DNA of 41,798 nt from Vibrio rumoiensis 1S-45 (GTDB taxonomy: Bacteria; Pseudomonadota; Gammaproteobacteria; Enterobacterales; Vibrionaceae): contig NZ_AJYK02000093.1 of NCBI RefSeq assembly GCF_000286955.2, positions 1-41,798 on the forward strand. Reading direction: 5' to 3'. Both the position numbers and the translations under genes were made by a program. This document shows positions 25,383 through 35,398 of this stretch, piece by piece (the first letter of the stretch is position 1; every line of letters begins with the position of its first letter). The notes beneath the pieces were generated by a model. It did not search any database. It saw only the letters and a program-made list of their open reading frames with translations, and had not been told where the DNA came from.

Positions 25383-27764
25383 GTGGATCAGAATGTGGTT
25401 TGGTACGATGCTTTATCTATGAACGACGTTGATAAAGTCGGGGGCAAAAATGCATCTCTTGGTGAGATGGTTGCCAATCTTTCAAATGCTGGCGTAAAAG
25501 TGCCAAATGGTTATGCCACAACCGCTTTTGCTTTTAACCAATTTTTAGAAGCCAACCAATTAAATGATCGAATTTATCAACTACTTGATGAATTGGATGT
25601 CGATGATGTCAACGCATTAAAAAAAGCAGGCACCACCATTCGCCAATGGGTATTGGACGCTCCTTTCCCACCAGAGTTAGAAGAAGGTATTCGAGATTAT
25701 TATCAACAACTTGGTAATGGCGACGACATGCTTCCTGTGGCCGTTCGCTCATCAGCAACAGCAGAAGATTTACCGGATGCCTCATTTGCCGGTCAACAAG
25801 AAACTTTCTTAAACGTTCGTGGCATTGATGCGGTTATCGAAGCGGCGAAACATGTTTTTGCTTCTCTTTTCAACGATCGTGCGATCTCTTATCGCGTACA
25901 CCAAGGTTTTGACCATAAAGGCGTGGCTCTGTCTGCTGGTATTCAACGCATGGTCCGTTCAGACAAAGCATCGTCTGGTGTCATGTTCACCCTTGATACT
26001 GAATCAGGCTTTGATCAAGTTGTGTTCATCACCTCATCTTGGGGCTTGGGCGAAATGGTCGTGCAAGGCGCAGTGAACCCTGATGAATTCTACGTACATA
26101 AACCAACGCTACAAGCAGGTAATCCTGCGGTAGTCCGTCGTACTTTCGGCTCAAAACAGATCAAAATGATTTATGCCGATGGTAAAGAAATTGGCACTCA
26201 AGTTGAAGTAATCGATACCACCGATGAAGAACGTCGCCAATACTCTTTAAACGATGATGAAATTCAAGAACTGGCGAAACAAGCCATGATCATCGAAAAA
26301 CACTACGGTCGTCCAATGGACATCGAGTGGGCAAAAGATGGTGTTACCGGTGAGCTGCTGATTGTACAAGCGCGTCCTGAAACGGTTCGTTCTCGTGACG
26401 ATCAGCAAGTAATGGAACGCTTCCAATTAAACGAGCAAGCATCAAGTAAAGTCCTTATTGAAGGCCGTGCCATTGGTCAACGTATTGGCTCTGGTGTGGT
26501 TCGCGTTGTAAAAAGCTTAGATGAAATGGACCAAGTGCAAGCCGGTGATGTACTGGTTGCGGACATGACTGACCCTGACTGGGAACCAGTAATGAAGAAA
26601 GCCGCTGCGATTGTGACAAACCGTGGTGGCCGTACATGCCATGCGGCGATCATCGCGCGTGAACTTGGCATTCCTGCCGTCGTTGGTTGTGGCGATGCCA
26701 CCAGCCTACTCAAAGATGGACAGTCTGTTACGGTTTCTTGCTCACAAGGTGAGACAGGATTTGTTTATGACGGTGAGCTCGATTTTGAAATCAAACGTTC
26801 TTCAGTAACCGATTTACCTGACTTACCACTGAAAGTGATGATGAACGTCGGTAACCCAGATCGCGCATTTGATTTTGCGTGTATTCCAAACGAAGGGGTT
26901 GGCCTTGCTCGTTTAGAATTCATCATTAATAAGATGATCGGTATTCACCCGAAAGCCCTGCTTAACTACGATGAACAATCAGACGAACTGAAAGCGGAAA
27001 TCGATGAACGCATTGTCGGTTACGCTAATCCTGTAGAGTTCTACATTGAGAAACTGACCGAAGGGATCTCGACGTTAGCGGCCGCTTTCTGGCCAAAACG
27101 TGTGATTGTTCGTATGTCGGATTTCAAATCAAACGAATACCGCAACTTAGTCGGCGGCATCAACTACGAACCAACCGAAGAAAACCCAATGCTAGGTTTC
27201 CGTGGGGCTTCTCGTTACATTTCACCTAAATTCCAAGATTGTTTTGCTTTGGAATGTGAAGCAATGAAACGCGTTCGTAACAAGATGGGATTAAAGAATG
27301 TTGAAATCATGATCCCATTTGTGCGTACCACCACAGAAGCGGCATCGGTGATTGATTTACTGGCGAAGTTCGATCTCAAACGTGGCGAAGATGGCCTTAA
27401 AGTCATTATGATGTGTGAACTGCCATCTAATGCCATTTTGGCAGAAGACTTCTTAAAATACTTTGATGGCTTCTCGATTGGCTCTAATGATATGACGCAA
27501 TTAACTCTTGGTCTGGACCGAGATTCAGGTGAAATTGCCCACATGTTTGATGAGCGTAATGCAGCAGTGAAAGCCATGCTGTCAATGGCAATTAAAGCGG
27601 CCAATAAAGCAGGAAAATACGTGGGAATTTGTGGTCAAGGCCCATCGGATCACGATGACTTAGCTCAATGGTTAATGGAACAAGGCATCGATTCGGTCTC
27701 ATTAAATCCTGATACTGTCCTCGAAACTTGGCTGCATTTAGGCACGAAAGTTCCAAATAATTAA
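25383..27764 (+). CDS. ppsA: Phosphoenolpyruvate synthase PpsA
   Basis: The protein has 793 residues, the family length. It converts pyruvate and ATP to phosphoenolpyruvate, AMP and phosphate in gluconeogenesis. An N-terminal ATP/pyruvate domain ([11 protein letters not shown] from about residue 20; [20 protein letters not shown]) is followed by the swivelling phosphohistidine domain ([15 protein letters not shown], His420) and the C-terminal PEP-binding barrel (Cys750 in GICGQGPSD). The start is GTG, placed 6 nt after AGGAGA. An ATG 5 nt further up (25378) is in another frame and too close to the ribosome site. Its activity is controlled by the divergent PpsR. A strong terminator follows. 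Confidence 0.96.
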   Translation: MDQNVVWYDALSMNDVDKVGGKNASLGEMVANLSNAGVKVPNGYATTAFAFNQFLEANQLNDRIYQLLDELDVDDVNALKKAGTTIRQWVLDAPFPPELEEGIRDYYQQLGNGDDMLPVAVRSSATAEDLPDASFAGQQETFLNVRGIDAVIEAAKHVFASLFNDRAISYRVHQGFDHKGVALSAGIQRMVRSDKASSGVMFTLDTESGFDQVVFITSSWGLGEMVVQGAVNPDEFYVHKPTLQAGNPAVVRRTFGSKQIKMIYADGKEIGTQVEVIDTTDEERRQYSLNDDEIQELAKQAMIIEKHYGRPMDIEWAKDGVTGELLIVQARPETVRSRDDQQVMERFQLNEQASSKVLIEGRAIGQRIGSGVVRVVKSLDEMDQVQAGDVLVADMTDPDWEPVMKKAAAIVTNRGGRTCHAAIIARELGIPAVVGCGDATSLLKDGQSVTVSCSQGETGFVYDGELDFEIKRSSVTDLPDLPLKVMMNVGNPDRAFDFACIPNEGVGLARLEFIINKMIGIHPKALLNYDEQSDELKAEIDERIVGYANPVEFYIEKLTEGISTLAAAFWPKRVIVRMSDFKSNEYRNLVGGINYEPTEENPMLGFRGASRYISPKFQDCFALECEAMKRVRNKMGLKNVEIMIPFVRTTTEAASVIDLLAKFDLKRGEDGLKVIMMCELPSNAILAEDFLKYFDGFSIGSNDMTQLTLGLDRDSGEIAHMFDERNAAVKAMLSMAIKAANKAGKYVGICGQGPSDHDDLAQWLMEQGIDSVSLNPDTVLETWLHLGTKVPNN

Positions 27765-27790
27765 GCATAAAGCCGATGCTTTTCTAACAA

Positions 27791-27819
27791 AAAACGAGAT
27801 CATTGCGATCTCGTTTTTT
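27791..27819 (+). terminator. Rho-independent terminator of ppsA
   Basis: An 11-bp perfect stem (AAAACGAGATC with GATCTCGTTTT) with a 5-nt loop is followed by T residues, 26 bp after the ppsA stop. The A-run on the left side also gives a T-run on the minus strand, so it could end the convergent ABM gene as well. Confidence 0.9.
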
Positions 27820-27860
27820 ATTGCAGATAGTTTTTATTTCAAAGGCTACGCGATCTTATA

Positions 27861-28151
27861 TTAACCAATCTGCGTCATTTTATTTAGGGTAAATTCTTCA
27901 ATGCACCCTTCTGTAGCTTGTCTAAAGTCCGTCAGGTGTTGATTGGCTAAATGCACTTGCAGCAAGGCTTCACTTTGCCAATTTTCATAAAAAACAAAAT
28001 GTGCTGGGTTTTGATTATCTTGGTGCAAATCATAGTGAATACACCCTTCTTCAGCACGAGTAATATCAATCAGTTTAAGCAATTCTGTTTTCACTAATTC
28101 AATTTGATCAGCTTTGGCTTTAATGTTAGCAACAATCGTTAACTTACTCAT
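27861..28151 (-). CDS. Antibiotic biosynthesis monooxygenase (ABM) domain protein, YgiN-like
   Basis: The protein has 96 residues and a single dimeric alpha-beta barrel domain. It has KLTIVANIKAKADQIELVKTELLKLIDITRAEEGCIHYDLHQD and the central FVFYENWQSEALLQVH, typical of ABM/quinol monooxygenase YgiN proteins. These act on quinols or related aromatic compounds without a cofactor. I chose the start at 28151 because AGGA is 6 nt upstream of it, while the ATG at 28157 is too close. It is divergent from a LysR gene (about 115 bp), which probably controls it. Confidence 0.85.
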   Translation of the reverse strand: MSKLTIVANIKAKADQIELVKTELLKLIDITRAEEGCIHYDLHQDNQNPAHFVFYENWQSEALLQVHLANQHLTDFRQATEGCIEEFTLNKMTQIG

Positions 28152-28267
28152 TGGCATTCCTATTATTATTTTTACAATGATTTCAAAATCGAAATCAATA
28201 ATAGCCTTTGCGCTTATGCCGATAAACAGTAGAATATTAGAAAGTTTATCAAATAAAATTAGATAAT

Positions 28268-29191
28268 ATGCTATTAGAAGATCTTCAAGTCATTTTGAAA
28301 GTCGCCGAGTTTCGAAGTATCACAGCGGCTGCCACCCATTTAAACATGCGCACGGCCACCGCAAGTGCTGCAGTAAAGCGTGTTGAAGCTTTCTTAGGCG
28401 CTGAATTATTTGTTCGCACTACAAGGCAATTAAGACTTTCTAATGCAGGGGAACGCTACATACCTCAGTGTGAGGAAGCGATGCAAATGCTAGCTCACGC
28501 CAAACAAAATATGCAACATGACCTAGGGAAGATCGAAGGTGAATTACGAATTTCGGTTTCATCCGATTTGGGGCGAAATGTCATCATACCTTGGATTGAT
28601 GAATTCATGGATGTACACCCTGGGTTGAGCTTAAAAGCGCACATCAGCGACAGCAATGTGGATTTTTACCGTGATTCTGTTGATATGGCGGTACGCTACG
28701 GCTCACCAACCGATGCGAATTTATATGGCTTTAAAATTTGTGATATTCCAAGAGCGCTTTGTGCAACCCCAGACTATTTAGAAAAACACGGCACGCCTAC
28801 TCACCCCAATGATTTGGTTAACCATAATGGCCTGCACTATCAGTTATCGGATATGGTTCACGATACTTGGCACTTCACCAATGAAACTAACGAGTATAAA
28901 GTAAAATTAAGAAGTAACCGTACCGCCAATGATAGTGATTTAGTTCGTCGGTGGTGCGTAAAAGGATACGGTTTCTCAGCCAAATCCATTTTAGATATGT
29001 CGGAAGATTTACTTACAGGTAAGGTAGTGACGGTTATGCCAGAGTATCAATTGACCCCAACTGAAATCTGGTTTGTTTGTCCCAGTCGACAATCAATCAC
29101 TCCAGCTATGCGTTTATTAAGAGATCACTTTAGAACCAAAGTTGAACAGCGTTTAAAACATTTGAAAGAAGAAAATATGTTCAGGGTATAA
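28268..29191 (+). CDS. LysR-family transcriptional regulator
   Basis: The protein has 307 residues, with an N-terminal helix-turn-helix (LEDLQVILKVAEFRSITAAATHLNMRTATASAAVKRVE) and an effector domain of the CrgA/DsdC-like group (GELRISVSSDLGRNVIIPWIDEFM; DMAVRYGSPTDANLYG). Divergence from the ABM gene suggests control of that gene and of itself. It ends 170 bp before the convergent malQ end. That gap contains only short inverted repeats (for example CATTCAA-G-TTGAATG and GCGACA...TGTCGC), with no clear T-run. Confidence 0.88.
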   Translation: MLLEDLQVILKVAEFRSITAAATHLNMRTATASAAVKRVEAFLGAELFVRTTRQLRLSNAGERYIPQCEEAMQMLAHAKQNMQHDLGKIEGELRISVSSDLGRNVIIPWIDEFMDVHPGLSLKAHISDSNVDFYRDSVDMAVRYGSPTDANLYGFKICDIPRALCATPDYLEKHGTPTHPNDLVNHNGLHYQLSDMVHDTWHFTNETNEYKVKLRSNRTANDSDLVRRWCVKGYGFSAKSILDMSEDLLTGKVVTVMPEYQLTPTEIWFVCPSRQSITPAMRLLRDHFRTKVEQRLKHLKEENMFRV

Positions 29192-29361
29192 TTATTTAAT
29201 GTCTTCGATGTAGATCCGTGGCATATATCATCAAAAGTCATTCAAGTTGAATGAAGCGACAAATGAATGTCGCCTCATAAACATAGTTAGACTATATGAT
29301 TAGAAGGTGAATTAGCGCAGTCAACAAGCCGATACCTTCAAGTACAGAGGGGAATGAATGG

Positions 29362-31554
29362 TTACTGCAATTGATTTAATCTCGCTTTGGTTAAATTTTC
29401 TTCAAGTTTTTGAATGTCCTCACGGTCAAACATTTCTTGCAGAGTGGAAGCGAGCTTACGACGCCAATTGGGGTATTCATTCATTGTGCCAGGAACATTT
29501 ACCGGTGTATCCATTTCAAGCCAATCTTCCAGCTGTAAGCTCAGCAACGCACTCGAACCGCTTGCCATATGTACTTGCATAGCCTCACTTAACGCACGAT
29601 TAATCATTACATTACCTTGATCATCATAAGTAACTTTAGGTAAACGGTCATGTGAAGCAAGTGTCTCAATAATGTGGTTACGTCGTGTGTTTCTGTCTTC
29701 AAATAACAATTGCAACTGCTCTTCATCAGGATACAGACCAATCTCTTTGCCTAAGGTTAAATCGGCGCTATTCCAAAACCCTCGTAATGTTGGCATGTCG
29801 TGTGTACATAAAGCCGTCATGGATTGTTGCTTGTATTTATCAGGTGCAATGTATTTACCATCATCTTCAGTTTCGAAGAAAAATACTTTATAAGAGTGAA
29901 TACCGGCATCATTTAATTTTTCTACAATTTCGTCTGGTACTGTGCCTAAATCTTCCCCAATCACCGAACATTGATGTCGGTGACTTTCTAGCGCCAATAT
30001 CGACATTAAATCATCCACTGGATAATAGATGTATGCCCCATTTTTTGCGGTTTTACCTTTTGGTATCCACCATAAACGCAATAAACCCAGCACATGATCA
30101 ATACGCAATGCGCCACAATGACGCATATTAGCGCGCAGCAAATCAATAAACGGTTGGTAAGCCATCGCTTTGAGTTGATATGGGTTGAATGGAGGCAGCC
30201 CCCAGTTTTGTCCAAGTGGGCCGAAAATATCCGGCGGTGCACCAATGCTGACATCTTGGCAAAGTGCACCATTATCGGCCCAGGTTTCAGCCCCAGAATC
30301 ACAGACACCAACAGCTAGATCTCGATATAGACCAACCACCATTTGCTTTTCTTCGGCTAATGCTTGAACTTGGGTAAGCTGTTGATCAGCCACCCATTGT
30401 AAATACATAAATAATTGAACTTTATTAAAATTATTCTTAATAAAGCTTTGTACTTCTGGTGAATGAAAATGTTGGTATTCGTTGGCAAAAACCGGCCAGC
30501 CCCACACAGACTCATCTTCTGCTTTTAGTTGCGCGTGCAAAGCATCAAAAGCGGCTTGATGAAGTAAACTTTCGCCACCTTGTTGTACAAATAGTTGGAA
30601 ATCTTGGCCGCGGGGCGAGTCGTTCACCAATTCAAATTCAACAAAGGTTTCGTACAATGCTGGTAGCACTGCCATTTTCAATGCAGACACTTCCGTGTAA
30701 TCCACCCATGCTTTTTGTCGGTTTGCTTCTAAGCGTTTCTGAAACTCATCATTGTTAACGATCGATTGAGCTTTTGAACACAGTTCAAATTCAGGGACGG
30801 CTTGAACATCAATATACATCACGTTTAACCAACGACGTGATGATGGGCTGTAAGGGCTTGCTCCTTCAGGATTGGCTGGAAATAAAGAATGTATCGGATT
30901 TAGCCCAACAAAATCTCCACCACCATCTGCAATCTTACTAACCAAATATTTCAAGTCAGTAAAATCACCAATACCCCAGTTGTTTTCAGAGGTAACCGAA
31001 TATAGTTGGATACTCGGGCCCCATAAACGCTTCCCTTCATTCAATTCAGCTTGCTTGAAACACGCCTGTGGTGTAACGATTAATGACATTTCAAATGGCT
31101 TATTTCGGCGCTTACGAAACAATGAAAACTGGTGGTAGCCTAAAGGTAGAGTGTTAGGTAATGAAAACGTTAAGTAACCTAAAGTCTCACGATTATCATC
31201 AATTACTTGAGATTCTAGATACCCTTCAAACCGTTCACCTTGCTCGGTGATCAGCAACCATGAGAATTCACTCACTCTTGCCGATGGCGCAATATGCAAT
31301 TCAATATGCACATCGTTAGTCGCGTGAACCACTTTGACACAAGGCAACACATCCACTTTATGGCGCTGTTCTGCTTGGTTCAATAATTGCTGTTCGTCCT
31401 TCGTATCGTAGCCTAACGCTTGTAGCAATTCTTCAATAGTTGTATCACTCACGTAGGCTTCTTCTCCCCACGCGCTAATATAACGATCAACGATGCCTTC
31501 TTGGCTTGCAACTTGTTTTAGTACCGATTCTGATTGGCGATTTGACTCTTGCAT
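29362..31554 (-). CDS. malQ: 4-alpha-glucanotransferase MalQ (amylomaltase)
   Basis: The protein has about 730 residues. This GH77 enzyme transfers glucan units between maltodextrins and releases glucose in the cytoplasm. Family blocks are visible: GDFTDLKYLVSKIADGGGDFVGLNP, the long linker with ANPEGASPYSPSSRRWLN, the nucleophile in LRIDHVLGLLRLWWIP, the acid-base in IGEDLGTVPDE and the third carboxylate in THDMPTLRGFW. Three in-frame ATGs are possible. The one at 31554 has GGAG 6 nt upstream, 31566 has AGGA 9 nt upstream and 31596 has none. It is divergent from malT. No malP (maltodextrin phosphorylase) is adjacent, unlike the E. coli malPQ operon. Confidence 0.94.
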   Translation of the reverse strand: MQESNRQSESVLKQVASQEGIVDRYISAWGEEAYVSDTTIEELLQALGYDTKDEQQLLNQAEQRHKVDVLPCVKVVHATNDVHIELHIAPSARVSEFSWLLITEQGERFEGYLESQVIDDNRETLGYLTFSLPNTLPLGYHQFSLFRKRRNKPFEMSLIVTPQACFKQAELNEGKRLWGPSIQLYSVTSENNWGIGDFTDLKYLVSKIADGGGDFVGLNPIHSLFPANPEGASPYSPSSRRWLNVMYIDVQAVPEFELCSKAQSIVNNDEFQKRLEANRQKAWVDYTEVSALKMAVLPALYETFVEFELVNDSPRGQDFQLFVQQGGESLLHQAAFDALHAQLKAEDESVWGWPVFANEYQHFHSPEVQSFIKNNFNKVQLFMYLQWVADQQLTQVQALAEEKQMVVGLYRDLAVGVCDSGAETWADNGALCQDVSIGAPPDIFGPLGQNWGLPPFNPYQLKAMAYQPFIDLLRANMRHCGALRIDHVLGLLRLWWIPKGKTAKNGAYIYYPVDDLMSILALESHRHQCSVIGEDLGTVPDEIVEKLNDAGIHSYKVFFFETEDDGKYIAPDKYKQQSMTALCTHDMPTLRGFWNSADLTLGKEIGLYPDEEQLQLLFEDRNTRRNHIIETLASHDRLPKVTYDDQGNVMINRALSEAMQVHMASGSSALLSLQLEDWLEMDTPVNVPGTMNEYPNWRRKLASTLQEMFDREDIQKLEENLTKARLNQLQ

Positions 31555-31891
31555 TGAATACTCCATAGACAATATTCCTGAGGGAATTGAGTTCATCTGA
31601 TTGATATCAATTTTGCCGATTTATCACCGTATTAACATCCTCCCTTCTCTAATGTAAAAGGGAGGAGGAGCAGGGCGTAGGAGATGAAATCTTCAAACAA
31701 AACGAGATCTATCGCATGGTTTCTTATATAAACCAGAGTCAGATCACATCAGTTTAGTCACTGCGTGATATGTTATTAAAGATGGTTCTTACAAAATACA
31801 GACGATAAAAAAATATAAAACCAAGATCTGTATAACACATTTTATTTTTATAATTATTCGCTTACCTATTAAATAGAGATTCAACGCCGCC
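31555..31891. promoter_or_regulatory. Divergent malQ-malT promoter region with MalT-box-like sequences
   Basis: This gap of about 337 bp holds no gene. On the plus strand AGGGAGGAGG (31659-31668) matches the MalT box GGGGA(T/G)GAGG at nine of ten positions. On the minus strand AGGGAGGATG (31636-31645) matches at eight. The two face in opposite directions and also form an 8-bp inverted repeat (CCTCCCTT and AAGGGAGG). They lie about 70-115 bp upstream of malQ, where MalT would be expected to activate it. A GATAAA about 20 bp nearer to malQ could be its -10. I found no convincing CRP site. Which gene each box serves is inferred. Confidence 0.6.
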
Positions 31892-34612
31892 ATGTGGATA
31901 CCTTCCAAACTCAATCGCCCTGCGCGATTACACAATGCTATTCTTCGCTCACGGCTACTCGATGCGCTGATTCATGCTCCGTATTATAAGTTGGTCTTAT
32001 TTCGCTCTCCGGCCGGTTATGGCAAAACCACCATGGCAGCACAATGGTTAAATAATCACCCTAACCTTGGTTGGTTTAACATTGATGAAAACGACAATGA
32101 TACATTTCGCTTTGCCAACTATTTTTTGCAAGCCTTTAATAAAGCGACTAATAATGCTTGTCCGAATACCCAAGCCATTGCTGAGCGTCGACAATTTGCC
32201 AATCTCACTAGCTTATTTAGCGAATTATTTGCCGAGTTTGGATTTAATGAAACACAAACCTATTTAGTGCTCGATGATTATCACCTAATCACCAATGATG
32301 AGCTTCATGACGGTATGCGTTTCTTTTTAAAACACATGCCTGATAGCATTACGCTCGTTGTCACCAGTCGAACGCACCCTCCCCTCAATATTGCCAATTT
32401 ACGTGTGCGCGATTTATTGATGGAAGTCGACAACGCTTTACTGGCATTCGATCAAGAAGAAACCGAACGTTTTTTCCACAAACGTATCGCCAATAATCGT
32501 TATGAAACGAATGTTTTAGAGTCATTACGTGCCCAAGTTGAAGGCTGGGCTTCTGCTCTGCAGCTGATCGCTTTACATGCCCAGCAGTATCCCGGCACGT
32601 TAGAAAACTCTGCGGTGTCTATCGCCAACTTCAATCAAGACCATATTTGGGATTACTTAGCAGAAGAAGTGTTCGACCAGCTTAACCCTGATCTGCAAAG
32701 CTTCTTATTGCAATGCTCTGTATTGGATATGTTTAATGCTGAATTAGTCACTGAGTTAACAGGACGTTCTGACGCATTGGCCATGCTCGATTCACTCAAT
32801 CGCTTCGGGCTATTTATTCAACCAATGGAAGGCGAAGATAACTGGTTTCGCTTCCACAATCTTTTTGCTGAATTTTTACGCCACCAACGATATACGCAAA
32901 TTCCAGGGCAACGCAGTAATCTTCACCACAATGCGGCGAATGCTTGGCTGAAACAAAATCGCCCACAAGCAGCGTTAACTCATGCTCAAAAAAGTGGGGA
33001 TGAAGCTTTGCTTGTTGAAATTCTGTCTAATCACGGTTGGCAAATGTTTAATTTAGGCGAGCTGCAAGTGCTTGAATCCGCCATTAATGCCTTAAGTGAC
33101 GAAGCCTTATTTACGTCACCACGTTTATGTTTATTACGTGCATGGTTAGCGCAAAGTCAGCATCGTTACCATCAAGTTTCCAACCTTATTTTAGAAGCAG
33201 AAGAAGAACTTTCTCAACGAAACATAGAGCTAACCGATAGCCAAATTGGTGAATTCAAAGCGCTCGCTGCTCAAGTAGCGATCAACCAAGACAACCCCGC
33301 ACTGGCACTTGAAACGGCAGAGTTTGCCTTACAACAATTACCCGAAACCAGCTTCAGAAGCCGCATTGTGGCAACGTCTGTTATTGGCGAGGTCTATCAT
33401 GTTATCGGTGAGTTGGATAAAGCGTTCGAGACGATGCACAAAACTGAATTAATGGCGTTGGAAGATGGTGTTTACCACCAAGCCTTATGGGCAATTTTAC
33501 AACAAAGTGAAATTCAATTAGCCCGAGGTTATGGACAAGCGGCTTTTGAATTACTGAACAAAGCGGATCAATTAGTCAAAGCACAACACCTTCACCAACT
33601 TCCTTTACATGAATTTATGTTACGCATCAAAGCGCAAATTTTATGGTGTTGGAATCGATTAGACGAAGCAGAGCAATGTGCTCATGCGGGTATCGAAATC
33701 ATGTCGCCTTATGAAAAATCGAAATCGCTTCATTGTTATTCCATGCTAGCAAGAATTGCAGTTTCACGAGGAGAATTAGATAAAGCGGCTCGTTATTTAG
33801 AAATAACCAATCAACTGCAAGCGAACAATCGTTATCATATTGATTGGCGCGCCAATGCCGATTTTGCCAATCTATTATATTGGGAAGCTACCAATGACAA
33901 CCCAGCAATTCAAAAGTGGTTACAAGAGAGCCAAGAACCTCGCGCAGCCGTCAACCATTTCCAACAGTTGCAATGGCGAAATATTGCCAGAGCCTCTTTA
34001 TTAATCGGCGATTTAACTCGCGCAGAACACATATTGAGCAAACTTCAAAAGCAATCTACTTCATTAAATTTAAAAGCAGACAGAAACCGCAATTTAGTAT
34101 TAGAAGCCGTACTTGCCGTTAAAAAAGATGATGAAGAATCTGCGCTGAAACACATTAGTGATGCACTATCACTCACTAACAGTACAGGAATGATAGGTAA
34201 TTTCTTGTGTGATGCTCAACACGTAACCCCTTTGCTTAAAGCCTTAGTAAAAAATAAGCAATTAGGTGAGCTTGAACAACATCGCGCGCAAAGCCTATTG
34301 CAATTAATGTCGAGCAAAGAACGTACTCGCTCTGTTCATTTTGATGAGGCTTTTGTTGAAAAACTGCTGACGCTACCCGATGTACCAGAACTGATCCGCA
34401 CTAGCCCACTTACTCAAAGAGAGTGGCAGGTTTTAGGCTTAATTTATGCCGGTTTTAGCAATGACCAAATCGCGTCTGAATTTGATGTTGCCCCAACCAC
34501 CATCAAAACACACATTCGCAATTTGTATCAAAAAATGGGCTTAGATAATCGTCAACACGCTATTCGAACGGCAGAACAATTAATCCATTTGATGGGGTTT
34601 ACTGCGCATTAA
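31892..34612 (+). CDS. malT: Maltose regulon activator MalT (STAND/LuxR-type)
   Basis: The protein has 906 residues, close to 901 in E. coli. The start MWIPSKLNRPARL is the typical MalT N-terminus. The P-loop SPAGYGKTT is at 39-47, followed by the Walker B region (YLVLDDYHLI). Next come winged-helix and alpha-helical repeat regions that sense maltotriose, and a C-terminal LuxR-type helix-turn-helix (about 845-895, LTQREWQVLGLIYAGFSNDQIASEFDVAPTTIKTHIRNLYQKMG). With ATP and maltotriose it activates mal promoters. It is divergent from malQ, its likely target. Confidence 0.96.
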   Translation: MWIPSKLNRPARLHNAILRSRLLDALIHAPYYKLVLFRSPAGYGKTTMAAQWLNNHPNLGWFNIDENDNDTFRFANYFLQAFNKATNNACPNTQAIAERRQFANLTSLFSELFAEFGFNETQTYLVLDDYHLITNDELHDGMRFFLKHMPDSITLVVTSRTHPPLNIANLRVRDLLMEVDNALLAFDQEETERFFHKRIANNRYETNVLESLRAQVEGWASALQLIALHAQQYPGTLENSAVSIANFNQDHIWDYLAEEVFDQLNPDLQSFLLQCSVLDMFNAELVTELTGRSDALAMLDSLNRFGLFIQPMEGEDNWFRFHNLFAEFLRHQRYTQIPGQRSNLHHNAANAWLKQNRPQAALTHAQKSGDEALLVEILSNHGWQMFNLGELQVLESAINALSDEALFTSPRLCLLRAWLAQSQHRYHQVSNLILEAEEELSQRNIELTDSQIGEFKALAAQVAINQDNPALALETAEFALQQLPETSFRSRIVATSVIGEVYHVIGELDKAFETMHKTELMALEDGVYHQALWAILQQSEIQLARGYGQAAFELLNKADQLVKAQHLHQLPLHEFMLRIKAQILWCWNRLDEAEQCAHAGIEIMSPYEKSKSLHCYSMLARIAVSRGELDKAARYLEITNQLQANNRYHIDWRANADFANLLYWEATNDNPAIQKWLQESQEPRAAVNHFQQLQWRNIARASLLIGDLTRAEHILSKLQKQSTSLNLKADRNRNLVLEAVLAVKKDDEESALKHISDALSLTNSTGMIGNFLCDAQHVTPLLKALVKNKQLGELEQHRAQSLLQLMSSKERTRSVHFDEAFVEKLLTLPDVPELIRTSPLTQREWQVLGLIYAGFSNDQIASEFDVAPTTIKTHIRNLYQKMGLDNRQHAIRTAEQLIHLMGFTAH

Positions 34613-34784
34613 CCTCAAATTCAAAGACTAATCTCAGGCTTAGATAATTAACGTGAGTTCACTCATGGCATATTATTAACGATGATGTTACTAATGAACC
34701 TATGGTTCAAATAACTAGAAGCTTCTCATTAATACCGATTATGATTATGTAATTGGTGCTTGCCGGTTGGTTAAGGATGATCTT

Positions 34785-35141
34785 ATGGCGACATATCTAC
34801 CTAAACATAAAAATAAACCAGCATTTACGCTCAGCCGCAATGAGCGATATTTTTTCTTATTGATGACCGTCTTACTCTCAATGGGCGTTCTTTGGCACAT
34901 CCATTCTACTTTCACTGAACGTCAAGCTCTGAAGCCTTTAAAGCAAAATCAATACCAGTTCAATCAAGCGTGCCAACTATCTATTAACGCTCACTTACCA
35001 CGCGATAACGCGTTTTGCCAACACGCTCAAAATTTTAACGATCAGCTCACTTTAGCGCTAAAAGATCAAAGTTTAGAACTCAGTGAAACCATCGCACTTA
35101 ATGTTTACTTCCAGCAATACTATCGTGAATTTTCTCAATAA
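34785..35141 (+). CDS. Small single-pass membrane protein of unknown function
   Basis: The protein has 118 residues and I do not recognise it. The ATG at 34785 is 7 nt after AGGA; a TTG-initiated frame begins at 34767 but has no ribosome site. There is one membrane helix (about 26-44, YFFLLMTVLLSMGVLWHI) after a basic, soluble N-terminus (KHKNKPAFTLSRNER), and a hydrophilic domain of about 70 residues with two cysteines follows. By the positive-inside rule the N-terminus should be cytoplasmic and the C-terminal part periplasmic. The two cysteines there (in ACQLS and FCQHA) could form a disulfide. It lies 172 bp after malT. Codon use looks like that of its neighbours. Function not assigned. 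Confidence 0.65.
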   Translation: MATYLPKHKNKPAFTLSRNERYFFLLMTVLLSMGVLWHIHSTFTERQALKPLKQNQYQFNQACQLSINAHLPRDNAFCQHAQNFNDQLTLALKDQSLELSETIALNVYFQQYYREFSQ

Positions 35142-35293
35142 AGTTTGTACGAAAATTCTTCTTTTCTATTTTTTCCCTACCTAAATAGGCATTTATCTAC
35201 CACACTGATTAGTGTCGGTTTAATCACTGATGAAATACAAGCACAGCCAACTGCACTCTTGTTTACTTTCATTACTTGGCTGCTCAGCTTGTT

Positions 35294-35315
35294 ATACCAA
35301 TCAAGCAATTGGTAT
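35294..35315. repeat. ATACCAAT/ATTGGTAT intergenic palindrome
   Basis: An 8-bp inverted repeat with a 6-nt loop lies in the 257-bp gap between the small membrane protein and ggt. Palindromes with this sequence are frequent between genes of vibrios. No typical T-run follows. I see no supported gene in the rest of the gap (35142-35398). Confidence 0.5.
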
Positions 35316-35398
35316 TACATTACTCGTTTGGCTTTAGCTGTATGATTCCCCAGTCATGCATCTAAAGCCTACTTTCGTTTCAAACAAGAGGTCGTTTT

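Noticed and set aside
31735..31775. Possible CRP site upstream of malT (TCACA half-site)
   Set aside because: Only one half-site is convincing; the other half does not match TGTGA.
35145..35345. 66-codon hydrophobic frame after the small membrane protein
   Set aside because: It begins with TTG, has no ribosome site and contains the ATACCAAT palindrome; no family resemblance. Not supported as a gene.
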